Assembly: GCA_963758505.1 (NCBI GenBank)
Contig: CAVWVJ010000001.1
Coordinates: 1,984,001 to 2,048,000, forward strand
Reading direction: 5' to 3'
Source: Korobacter sp963758505
Lineage (GTDB): Bacteria; Acidobacteriota; Terriglobia; Terriglobales; Acidobacteriaceae
DNA: 64,000 nt
Within the stretch, counting starts at the first letter, position 1; each line of letters opens with the position of its first letter. Of the stretch, positions 50,547-58,998 are shown piece after piece. A program made the translations under genes and the position numbers. The notes under the pieces were generated by a model. That model did no database searches, was not told the DNA's origin, and was given only the letters and a program-made list of their open reading frames with translations.

Positions 50547-53390
50547 CTATTTCCCCGCGTTCGCAGCTGGAGTTGTCGCGTGAGCAGTATGGATCGGAGG
50601 CACGCTCTTTGCCGCGGGGCCGCCGAGTGGCACCGACACGTGCTCGTGGATCAGTTGTCGTTCGTTGTTGTCTTCCGGATGCCGGCGGCGATATTCGCCC
50701 GTCAACGCCTGCGATGATTCATCGGCTTTGAAGCGCTCGTAACGCTTCTGATATTCCGTGGCCAACTCGGTTTTGCCGAGTCCTCGGTAACAGAGCATCA
50801 GGTTGTAGTTCGCCTGCAAGTCTTCCGGGTCGACCGAGATCACCTGCTGCAGTTGCCCAAGGGCGTCATCGTACTTCCGCTCCAGGAAGAAAATGCGGCC
50901 CAAATCGTTGCGCACTACCCTGTCTTTCGGGTATTGCGCGAGGACAGTTTTCAAATGCTGGGCGGCGCCGTCGTAGTCCCCGTCGGCGCGAAGCACCCGG
51001 GAGTAAAAGTAATGCGTACGAGCCAGCGACGGACTCAGCTTCAGCGCTCGGGTCAAGACCTCGCGTGCCCGCTCTACGTCGCCTTCCTGCAATGCCACGC
51101 GGCCAATATTCACCCAGCCATCGGGGTTCTCCGGATCGGCTTCGGTTACTTTTTCGAAAGCGGCCGCCGCAGCTTTCAGGTCGCCCTGCAAGAACAAGCC
51201 GATCCCGTAATCGTTCCAGCGCTGCCACTCGTCTTTCCTGGTCACGGTCTTCGGAGCTTCCTCGGCAGTGCCCTTCGACAAGACTCGCAGTTGCACGGAT
51301 TTTTCGGCAAGGGTCTCCACCGGGAGGTCTGGCACGGTCTTCAAGTTGCCCGACACATCCTGCATGTCCGCATCGAACGCGAAATGTCGATCGTCGTACC
51401 CGGCCTGCGTCAGCGGCGTGGCGGCCCCGTCTTTCGACTCCCCCGCATAGGCAAAATGCGTGTTCCACCAGGAGAACTTGCGATACAGCAGCCGTGCCGT
51501 AAAAGTGATCTTGTCTCCTACGTTCTGCGGCACGTTCACCCGGAAGTGAACCGTATCCGCCGCTCCCGGCGGAATCAACCGCACATACACCACGGCGCGC
51601 GTTGACCAGGCGTTGCGCTTGTTGATCGGATTGCCGTGCTCGTCAATCTGCAGCGAACGATAGAAATGCGCGCCCTGCTCCACCGGCCCCTTGCCGTCAT
51701 CCTCGACCTTGCCGCTCCAGAAGATGGTCTGTCCCTTGTCGTCCACCGCCCTGAGTTCCAGCCAAGTGTCGGGGGCGTCGACGGTCCCGCCGGGAAAGAA
51801 ATGTCCCACCTTCCGAGTGCGTACCACCACATCCATGCGCACGCTGTCGCCGCGGTGCAGCACTGGATTCGTCTCATCCAGGGGCGCGGTGATCGGTGTG
51901 ACCGGCGCATTGGACTCGCCTGCCGTTTTCACCTCGGCTTCTTCCCCAACCGCAAACGTCGTCGCCGTTTCGCTCTCGGCCGTGCCGCCGGTCTTCATCG
52001 CCGCGGCGTGCGAGATCGCGAAAATATCAACCGTTACCACCCCGGACTTCAGGAAGTTTTCTTCCAGCTTCATCTGGGCAGGATCTTGATTCGCGGTCGG
52101 CAGCGCCGTATTCGCGGCCGGGAACTGATGCGAGTGCACGAACCCGTCTATATTCCCGAAATCTGCGGATCTCGTGGCGGGCATGTGGCAGTCCGCACAC
52201 TGCTGCGGCTTCGGCGGATAGTAGAAAGACCGCGCCCCTAGGCCGGAAACACCGCTCGCCTGCCAGTTGTCGTATTCGTTGAAACCGCGTATCCAGCGAT
52301 AATTGTTAACCGGTACATCGAGATGCACTTTGTGGCACGAAGAGCAGAACTCTGCCGTCTGGTCGCGCATAAAGGGCTTCAGGAACACGCGCCGATGCGG
52401 CTCCGGGTTGAGCTTGATGGCAAAGTCGTGCAGCGCTCGCATCACCGGGTTCTTGGTTGCCGCCAGCTCGTGTAACTTCGGATATTCCAGCAGAAAATCC
52501 GCCTGGCCCATCGTGCTCTTCACCTTGGTGATCGAGTGGCACATCATGCAGCCCAGCCCGGCTTGCGACTCCGGCCGGTGCACGATCTGCCGGATGGGCG
52601 TATCCATCAGACCGCTGTAGAGGACCGCCGGATCGTGACAACCGCCGCACCATTTCGAAGGCTTGGTGCCGCGCACATCCTGCATGTACTCGATGCTCTT
52701 CCGGTACCACTGATTGTTGAACGACGAGAAGTGATGGGCCGACTTCTGCCACTGGTTGTAAATATCCTGGTGGCAACGCGCGCAGGCATCGGATTCCATG
52801 AAGAACTTGGCAGGAATTTTCTGCGTCCCAGCCACCTGTGCTGAGCTTGGGAAGAACATTCCGTTCGCCCCATCGCCCTCGTCGTCCATGGAGAGCGGCG
52901 CGGTTGGCGGATTACGAATGATGAAGCTTTTGCTCCACGAAGTTCGCGCATACCACGCGCCCGCGCTTACGCCCACGGCAATCACCAGGAACCCGGCAGC
53001 GACGCCCCAAACCGCGTGCGAGGCCGATACTCCTTCCGCCCTCGTGACACGGCGGCGCTGTGTCCACCACGCGGCGAGCAGGATTACAGCCACACCGCAC
53101 ACCGCGATATGCGCAATTAACACATAACGCATTGGGCGCGAGGTGCCGGTGAAGATCAGAACCGCGCCAATCACCGTGCCCGCCGCCAGCAGCACGGCGC
53201 CGGCTTTGCAGACGAGTGGTTGCTTCCTCGCCCGCGGAAGCAACCGGATCCCCAGCAGCCCGAAAAGCAGGCCAAGGCCAGCGTGCGCCAATACCATTGC
53301 CGGATAGACAAGGTTTGGCGCAGGCCATGCCGCGAGGTAAACCGCAGAGATCACCAAAAATGCGAGTAACAAGAGTGTTATGCGTTGCAT
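50547..53390 (-). CDS. Membrane-anchored multiheme cytochrome c with C-terminal TPR domain
   Basis: A 947-residue protein. Five hydrophobic helices occupy the first about 165 residues. Next is a periplasmic cytochrome c554-like domain with five CxxCH motifs: CARCH, CGGCH, CMMCH, CSSCH and CADCH. A beta-rich region (about residues 480-700, VGHFFPGGTVDAPDTWLELRAVD) follows, and about four TPRs lie at the C-terminus (GWVNIGRVALQEGDVERA, ANYNLMLCYRGLGKTELA). The architecture suggests a quinol- or membrane-linked electron transfer protein that docks a partner through its TPRs. It heads an operon with an ASPIC/UnbV protein and an amidase, 5 bp downstream. No oxidase or reductase partner is adjacent. 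Confidence 0.87.
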   Translation of the reverse strand: MQRITLLLLAFLVISAVYLAAWPAPNLVYPAMVLAHAGLGLLFGLLGIRLLPRARKQPLVCKAGAVLLAAGTVIGAVLIFTGTSRPMRYVLIAHIAVCGVAVILLAAWWTQRRRVTRAEGVSASHAVWGVAAGFLVIAVGVSAGAWYARTSWSKSFIIRNPPTAPLSMDDEGDGANGMFFPSSAQVAGTQKIPAKFFMESDACARCHQDIYNQWQKSAHHFSSFNNQWYRKSIEYMQDVRGTKPSKWCGGCHDPAVLYSGLMDTPIRQIVHRPESQAGLGCMMCHSITKVKSTMGQADFLLEYPKLHELAATKNPVMRALHDFAIKLNPEPHRRVFLKPFMRDQTAEFCSSCHKVHLDVPVNNYRWIRGFNEYDNWQASGVSGLGARSFYYPPKPQQCADCHMPATRSADFGNIDGFVHSHQFPAANTALPTANQDPAQMKLEENFLKSGVVTVDIFAISHAAAMKTGGTAESETATTFAVGEEAEVKTAGESNAPVTPITAPLDETNPVLHRGDSVRMDVVVRTRKVGHFFPGGTVDAPDTWLELRAVDDKGQTIFWSGKVEDDGKGPVEQGAHFYRSLQIDEHGNPINKRNAWSTRAVVYVRLIPPGAADTVHFRVNVPQNVGDKITFTARLLYRKFSWWNTHFAYAGESKDGAATPLTQAGYDDRHFAFDADMQDVSGNLKTVPDLPVETLAEKSVQLRVLSKGTAEEAPKTVTRKDEWQRWNDYGIGLFLQGDLKAAAAAFEKVTEADPENPDGWVNIGRVALQEGDVERAREVLTRALKLSPSLARTHYFYSRVLRADGDYDGAAQHLKTVLAQYPKDRVVRNDLGRIFFLERKYDDALGQLQQVISVDPEDLQANYNLMLCYRGLGKTELATEYQKRYERFKADESSQALTGEYRRRHPEDNNERQLIHEHVSVPLGGPAAKSVPPIHTAHATTPAANAGK

Positions 53391-53442
53391 GGGCGCTGCG
53401 ATGATCCATTACGGGAAACAACACTGCAATCCTAGAAAAATA

Positions 53443-56400
53443 CTATTGACCTCGCTTTTCATAAATGAACCCGTAGTAGCGGCTATCGGCCGCGCCGGAA
53501 TCAAATCGGTCATTCCAATCCAAGCGGTATTTCACGGATTCAACATCATCGGGGTAGTGCTCGTGCTTGGGATAGGGATAGGTCGACATCGCATGGAAGG
53601 GCAGATCGGCGACCGTAAAGGGTGCAGCCTCGTAAAAATCCATGTCCTTTACGAAACCGTTCGCATAGAAAAAGTAGTCCCGCTTCCAGCCCTTGGGCAG
53701 CACAGGCAGAGCAGCAGAACTGAACTCCAGGTCCATGTCTTCGCCGCTGCCGAAGATCACATAGTGGTCATCCACCTTCTTGAGCAGCTCCGAGACGTCT
53801 CCATAGTGCGTGTAAGAGCCGCGTTCCCGCGCAAAAGGCCCCGTGCGGCTGGATTTGCCGTACACATACGTCAAGTCGCCCGGAGTCTTGCCATCCAGTT
53901 GCTGCGGATAGCCCCGGAACTCCAGGTCCGACGACAACAGCGGCAACTCGGTCACTCGCATCCTCGTTGGAGGCGTGGTGTTATCGACCAGGATTTGGTC
54001 CCAATAGATTTGCAGGTTCGTCACCAGGCGAATTTTGCGGGTCCCCGCCGGCAATTTGCCGGTCAAATCGACGGTAATCATGCGCGGCAATCCAGCCGGA
54101 AATCCCATGTCGTCGATCACACGCTTCCACTCTCCGTTCGGCAACTGCGCCTCCACGTAGGGCGGAAGCGGGGAAATCCCGGCCTGCCAAGCGGCATACA
54201 TCGAACTCGCGGAGAAATATTCGATGAAGCCCTGTAGAAACAGGCGCAGCGGGGCTTGGGGCGTCCACTCACCTATGTCCAGCGTGAGAGTGTGCCGGTT
54301 CGCGTATCCGGCGTAGCTCAGGTTCTGGAAGTCGCGCACAAATCGATGATCGCGGTCGCGTAAGAGTTCAACTACATCTCGACCTTGATCATCCCAGGCG
54401 CCGGCCACCGGATGCGGTTTCCCGGTCACAACGACCTTGCCTGAGGCAAAGGGCGGCTCATTTAAAAACCGCTCGTCTGGATAGACATCGTTGCCGGCTG
54501 GATGGTCGACGGCGACCAGGCGCACCTGGTCGATGAAATTGACCTCCTCCATCGGTTCCCCAAAACGCAAGCTGAGCTTGCCGTTTCGAGCCTTCAGCTG
54601 CGAGCCATCCACCTTGATCCACTCATCGGGATCGGCGCTGTTCTTCTCCTTTGGTGAAATCCAGTGGCCGATCACGGCCGCGCCAATGACATCCGAGACA
54701 AACTGGTACTTCGCTCCATCCCACGCGAACAGCGTCGGACAAGAGCTGCCCCGCCGATCCAATTCGCCGAATGTCACCGGCTTATCGAGGGCTACTTCGG
54801 TCTCGTCCTGCAAAACCCCGGTCGGCCACAACATGCGAACGATATCGGCGCTTGCATGAGTACCCAAACCCGCAATGATCTCGTTCGGCCCCTGCGAGAG
54901 ATACCCGGAGTTCCCCACCATCTCCCACTTCTGCCATAGCCCGTCCGCGAACACCTCGACCTTCGTTCCCAGGCCCGACTTGTTGTCGGCCAGCCCGGCG
55001 AGCGAAATACGCAGCGAATGATTGCGGTTGCCGCCCTCATTGCGCAACACAAGCGGCGGCCCGTTCAATTGCGTCACGATGAGGTCCGTAGCGCCATCTC
55101 CATCGACATCACTCGCAACAAGGCCCCGCGAGTCCCGCAACGGAATGCGATCCAATCCGAGCGCCTGCGAAACATCCACGAAACCAGCCTTCCCCGTGTT
55201 TCGCAGCACTCGGACCTCACTCCCGCTTTCGGTCTCAATCACCGCTGCGATATCGATCCAGCCATCATTGTCGAAATCAATGCCGGTCACGCCCCAGCCG
55301 CGCTTCACGCCATCCACCGGAAGCGGTACGCGCTCGAAATGCTTCCCCTCCACGTTCTTCCAGAGTGAAACTCCCGGCGGCCCGTCATGGGTCAGTACCA
55401 CGTCCATCCATCCATCTTTATTGAAGTCAAGAATGTAGGCGCCCGTCGCCGGCGCGAGTTTCTCCTCATAGAGCGCAGAAGCCTTAAACTTCCCTTCCCG
55501 GGGATTCGCATAGAACGTCGGCGCGCCTTCACCGGTCACCAGCAGATCGATGGCGCGATCGTTGTTCAGGTCGGACAGCACGGCTCCCGTCGTCGCGCCT
55601 GGGCCGTCGAAGCCGGTCGGCGCGGTCCATTCCGTAAAGGTGCCGTTGCCGTTATTTCTCCACAGCACGTTGGCTGAGGCTCGTCCGTTTGAGGCACTTC
55701 CCGTCACGAGGAGGTCGAGATCGCCGTCGTGATCGAAATCTACGAAGGTGAGGCCGGCCGGATGGTTCAAAGCCGCCAGCCCCGCGGGTTTGGTCACATC
55801 CTCAAACTTGCCGCCCCCAAGATTCTTGAAGAGTAGCAACTGGTCTGCCAGCGCGACCGCCAGGTCTGCTTTGCCATCGTTGTCGAAATCTCCCACTGCG
55901 CACGAGATCGCCCTTCCTGTCGCGTTGATCCCGAACTTGGCGGCAGGCGCTTCCGTGAACCTTCCACCTTCGTTCAAGAAAACTCGTACCGGGGTTTCCC
56001 CGGAATTCAATACGATCAAGTCGAATTTGCCGTCGCCGTTTACATCGATCATGCACATTCCGCCGCCGAGTGCGTCGGCGTTCGGCTTCTGATCGTGAGT
56101 CGCCACGGTTTGGAGCGTTTCCGCAACGAAATGCACCGGGATCATCGGCGCCACCTGGGGCTCGGACGTGTGGACATCCTCCGCCGTCGAGTACCGGCCC
56201 TGCTCCCCGTACGACAGTGTCATAGCCGATGAAATCTTGTCGCGAGTCAGGTGCTCAAAGATATGCAGGTGTTCGCGGGCAGCCTCCGCATTGCCGGAGC
56301 GCTGCAGCGCGCGGGCCAACCCAAACTCCGCCGAGGCATGCAATGGATTGATCTTCAGCGCCGTCTCGAAGGCCGTGATCGCCGCCGGGTACTGTTGTAA

Positions 56401-56829
56401 CTGCAACTGCAGAGAGCCGATCAGGTAATAGGAATCAGCGTCCTTGGGATCGATCGCAACCACCTTCTGAAAATCCTCGATCCCCTCCTGGTACCTTCCC
56501 AGTCCCCGGTTCAACAACCCCAGGTTGCACCAGATCCGCGGATCGTCAGCCTTTGCCAGCGCTGCGTGCTTCAGGGCCGCCTCGGCTTCCGTCAACTTCT
56601 GCAGATTCAGCAACGCGATTCCCTTGTTCATCTCGGCGGTGGCAAACGTCGGGTCCGCCAGCAACGCAGCGTCAAACTTCTCCACCGCCTTGTCCATGCG
56701 CTGCTGGTTCATCAACGCAACCCCGAGGTTGTTTAACCGCGCAGCCTCGGCCGGGTCCGGCTTTTTTTCCGCCGAACACCACGTGCCGCAGAGCAGGACG
56801 AAGACAAGAGCACCACGAAGCTTTGACAA
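53443..56829 (-). CDS. Giant TPR-FG-GAP-ASPIC/UnbV protein with an uncharacterised C-terminal domain
   Basis: A 1128-residue exported protein. After a signal peptide (LSKLRGALVFVLLCGTWCSA) come about five TPRs (residues 30-200), FG-GAP/VCBS repeats (about 240-590, e.g. CMIDVNGDGKFDLIVLNSG) and an ASPIC/UnbV-like module (LRISLAGLADNKSGLGTKVEVF ... MLWPTGVLQDET). From about residue 697 there is a C-terminal region of about 430 residues, opening SCPTLFAWDGAKYQFVSDVIGAAVIGHW, that I cannot assign. The start is TTG at 56829 with GAGGT upstream; the frame extends 20 codons further without a signal-like start. It lies 52 bp upstream of the cytochrome gene on the same strand. It effectively fuses the TPR and ASPIC partners encoded separately at 30.8-35.0 kb. 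Confidence 0.85.
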   Translation of the reverse strand: MSKLRGALVFVLLCGTWCSAEKKPDPAEAARLNNLGVALMNQQRMDKAVEKFDAALLADPTFATAEMNKGIALLNLQKLTEAEAALKHAALAKADDPRIWCNLGLLNRGLGRYQEGIEDFQKVVAIDPKDADSYYLIGSLQLQLQQYPAAITAFETALKINPLHASAEFGLARALQRSGNAEAAREHLHIFEHLTRDKISSAMTLSYGEQGRYSTAEDVHTSEPQVAPMIPVHFVAETLQTVATHDQKPNADALGGGMCMIDVNGDGKFDLIVLNSGETPVRVFLNEGGRFTEAPAAKFGINATGRAISCAVGDFDNDGKADLAVALADQLLLFKNLGGGKFEDVTKPAGLAALNHPAGLTFVDFDHDGDLDLLVTGSASNGRASANVLWRNNGNGTFTEWTAPTGFDGPGATTGAVLSDLNNDRAIDLLVTGEGAPTFYANPREGKFKASALYEEKLAPATGAYILDFNKDGWMDVVLTHDGPPGVSLWKNVEGKHFERVPLPVDGVKRGWGVTGIDFDNDGWIDIAAVIETESGSEVRVLRNTGKAGFVDVSQALGLDRIPLRDSRGLVASDVDGDGATDLIVTQLNGPPLVLRNEGGNRNHSLRISLAGLADNKSGLGTKVEVFADGLWQKWEMVGNSGYLSQGPNEIIAGLGTHASADIVRMLWPTGVLQDETEVALDKPVTFGELDRRGSSCPTLFAWDGAKYQFVSDVIGAAVIGHWISPKEKNSADPDEWIKVDGSQLKARNGKLSLRFGEPMEEVNFIDQVRLVAVDHPAGNDVYPDERFLNEPPFASGKVVVTGKPHPVAGAWDDQGRDVVELLRDRDHRFVRDFQNLSYAGYANRHTLTLDIGEWTPQAPLRLFLQGFIEYFSASSMYAAWQAGISPLPPYVEAQLPNGEWKRVIDDMGFPAGLPRMITVDLTGKLPAGTRKIRLVTNLQIYWDQILVDNTTPPTRMRVTELPLLSSDLEFRGYPQQLDGKTPGDLTYVYGKSSRTGPFARERGSYTHYGDVSELLKKVDDHYVIFGSGEDMDLEFSSAALPVLPKGWKRDYFFYANGFVKDMDFYEAAPFTVADLPFHAMSTYPYPKHEHYPDDVESVKYRLDWNDRFDSGAADSRYYGFIYEKRGQ

Positions 56830-56941
56830 GCGAATGAGACCTCGATAGTGGGAACAGTCCGACCGATTATAAGGGCAGCAGCGGATCACGCTCCCCTCCG
56901 ACTTTCGTGGTGATAAAGTCTCATCCGGAGGACCTGCTGGG

Positions 56942-58159
56942 ATGTGGCATATAAAGCGACGCGTGTCCGTATTCGTCTTTTCGTTTTATTTCCTTCTTCT
57001 CGCAATTCCGTCACCGTCACAATCCGATGCGAAACCGAACATCGATGCCTACGCACCCACGCCTCCAATGGGCTGGAATAGCTGGAACAAGTTCCAGTGC
57101 AATGTGGATGAAAATCTCATCCGGCAGACGGCGGATGCGATGGTCGCCTCCGGCATGAAAGATGCCGGCTACCAGTACGTCGTGATCGACGATTGCTGGC
57201 AGACGGCCCGCGACAAAAACGGCACCATCCTCGCCGATCCGCAGCGCTTCCCTTCCGGCATCAAGGCGCTCGCCGACTACGTTCACTCCAAAGGACTGAA
57301 GTTCGGCATCTACTCCGACACCGGAACGAAAACCTGCGCCGGACGCCCCGGCAGCCGTGGCCACGAATATCAAGACGCCTTGCAATATGCTGCGTGGGGG
57401 GTCGACTACCTGAAGTTCGATTGGTGCAATACAGGGACACAGAACGGTCCGGCCTCCTACGGCACCATGCGCGAGGCGCTCGACTCCGCCGGCCGCCCTA
57501 TCGTCTTCAGCATCTGCGAATGGGGCACGAACAAACCCTGGCTCTGGGCCCACGGCATCGGCAATCTCTGGCGCACCACCGGCGACATTTCGGATAAGTG
57601 GCAGGGCCGCACCAAATGGCCTGACGGCAGTTGCTGCTCCAACGGCATGCTCGATATCGTCGATCAGCAAGTCGGCCTGGAAAGCTTTGCCGGACCCGGG
57701 CATTGGAACGATCCCGACATGCTCGAAGTCGGCAATGGAGGAATGACCGACACGGAATACCGCTCCCACTTCAGCCTGTGGGCTATCCTCGCTGCGCCTC
57801 TCATCGCCGGCAACGACCTCCGGTCCATGCAACCGGCCACTCGCGAAATTCTCACCAACAAGGAAGTGATCGCCGTTGACCAGGACGCTCTCGGCAAAGA
57901 GGGCCATCGCGCCTACAAGAATGGGGATCTCGAGGTCTGGAGCAAGGACCTCGCCGATGGTTCGCGCGCCGTGGTCCTGCTCAACCGCCGCGCGACCGAG
58001 CAGGAGATCGCGGTGCAATGGGTGGATCTCGGTTATCCCGCCCACCTCGACGCCAGGGTTCGCGACCTCTGGAGCCACAAGGATCTCGGCGCCTTTCAAG
58101 AAAAGTTCTCCGCCACCGTTCCCTCGCACGGGGTCGTGATGGTGAAGGTACAGCCTTAG
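56942..58159 (+). CDS. Alpha-galactosidase, glycoside hydrolase family 27
   Basis: A 405-residue secreted enzyme releasing terminal alpha-galactose. The signal peptide spans about residues 6-27. The GH27 signature PPMGWNSWNKFQC starts the TIM barrel; VVIDDCWQ follows; YLKFDWCN carries the nucleophile Asp; and RTTGDI carries the acid/base Asp. PGHWNDPDMLEVGNGG and AAPLIAGNDLR are further family blocks. A C-terminal beta-sandwich completes the typical length. GGAGG lies 10 bases before the ATG. The galactose produced could feed the symporter-galKET operon at 4.0-9.2 kb, and substrate galactomannan would also fit the beta-mannosidase (inference). Confidence 0.95.
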   Translation: MWHIKRRVSVFVFSFYFLLLAIPSPSQSDAKPNIDAYAPTPPMGWNSWNKFQCNVDENLIRQTADAMVASGMKDAGYQYVVIDDCWQTARDKNGTILADPQRFPSGIKALADYVHSKGLKFGIYSDTGTKTCAGRPGSRGHEYQDALQYAAWGVDYLKFDWCNTGTQNGPASYGTMREALDSAGRPIVFSICEWGTNKPWLWAHGIGNLWRTTGDISDKWQGRTKWPDGSCCSNGMLDIVDQQVGLESFAGPGHWNDPDMLEVGNGGMTDTEYRSHFSLWAILAAPLIAGNDLRSMQPATREILTNKEVIAVDQDALGKEGHRAYKNGDLEVWSKDLADGSRAVVLLNRRATEQEIAVQWVDLGYPAHLDARVRDLWSHKDLGAFQEKFSATVPSHGVVMVKVQP

Positions 58160-58224
58160 ATACCTAATAGTTTTCTGGTATTGCCAGAGACAGCCGCTAT
58201 ATCGATGATCGTCAATCTTCTACT

Positions 58225-58968
58225 ATGAGCCAAGCGCCTACAGGTCTTCGCGTGATTACGAAAAAGAGCCGCCTGCGCCGCGTGCTTCCGTGGCTCGTGG
58301 TTCTCTTCGTCGTGTGGGTTCCGTTCGTCCTCTACATCGGATGGGCGATGCGCCAGCCCCCCGAGGTCTTTGGCAGCGTGATGAAGCGCATGCCCATGCC
58401 CGCCTATTTCCTCTTCCCGTTCGAAACCATGTGGACGCAGGCCCGCAAGGGATCGCTCGCGGTGGGATCAGCCGCGCCGGACTTCAATCTTGAAACTTAC
58501 GACAAGAGCGGCGAAATTAAGCTCTCTGCGTTCCGCGGCAAAGAGCCGGTGGTCTTGGTCTTCGGCAGCTATACTTGACCGCCCTTTCGGCGGGAGGTTC
58601 CTGCCCTCAACAAACTTGCCGAAAGCTATAAGGACAAGATCGCGTTTTTCGCCGTGTACATTCTCGAGGCTCATCCCACCGACGTCTGGCAGATGCAAAG
58701 CAACGTTCGCGACAACGTCCTCTTCGCTACCCCTACGACCATGGAACAGCGTGAGAACATCGCCGGAAGCTGCGTAAGAAAGCTCGGCATCAAGTTTCCC
58801 GCCGTGGTGGATGGTGTGGACAATAAAACCGAACAGGCCTACACCGGCTGGCCCGATCGCCTCTACCTCATCGACCGTGACGGCAAGATCGTGTTCAAGA
58901 GCAAACCCGGTCCCTTCGGTTTTCATCCCGAACAACTTGAGGCCGCGATTCGCCAATTGCCCCAATAG
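58225..58968 (+). CDS. Iodothyronine deiodinase-like selenoprotein, Sec118 encoded by in-frame TGA (58576-58578)
   Basis: A 247-residue protein if TGA at 58576-58578 is read as selenocysteine; otherwise two broken frames (58225-58578 and the following 129 codons in the same frame). Architecture matches deiodinases: a basic N-terminus, one membrane helix (about residues 21-40), a linker, then a thioredoxin fold. The active site reads VFGSYT-Sec-PPF, against FGS(C/A)T-Sec-PPF in vertebrate enzymes. Downstream VYILEAHPTDVW matches the deiodinase IYIEEAH..DGW block (catalytic-type His150), and PAVVD.......Y.GWPDRLYLIDRDGKIVFKSKPGP....PEQLEA matches the deiodinase C-terminus. The second deiodinase active-site His (RNH) is not conserved. 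A SECIS-like hairpin follows the TGA. modA starts 30 bp downstream. Known: Sec is the catalytic residue of deiodinases. Inferred: this is a functional selenoprotein; the substrate in a soil bacterium is unknown. Confidence 0.92.
58589..58605 (+). promoter_or_regulatory. Bacterial SECIS-type hairpin
   Basis: GGCGGGA-GGT-TCCTGCC forms a 7-bp stem with one G-U pair and a GGU apical loop. The loop begins 17 nt after the TGA, within the 16-37 nt window described for bacterial SECIS elements. It resembles the E. coli fdhF element, whose loop also presents GGU. It lies inside the coding sequence, as bacterial elements do. A competing CCGCC/GGCGG hairpin at 58579-58593 shares its left arm. Confidence 0.8.
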
Positions 58969-58998
58969 TCAGACCCGGCGCGGCGGTATGCTAGGGGC

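Noticed and set aside
58225..58578. Deiodinase-like gene as a nonsense-mutated pseudogene or a stand-alone 117-residue protein
   Set aside because: Homology continues in the same frame directly after the TGA, no other stop or indel occurs in 130 further codons, the TGA is exactly at the family's Sec position, and a SECIS-like hairpin follows.
58654..58968. Separate gene starting at the internal GTG at 58654
   Set aside because: It would begin in the middle of the thioredoxin-fold strand containing VYILEAH, has no ribosome-binding site, and would lack the active site.
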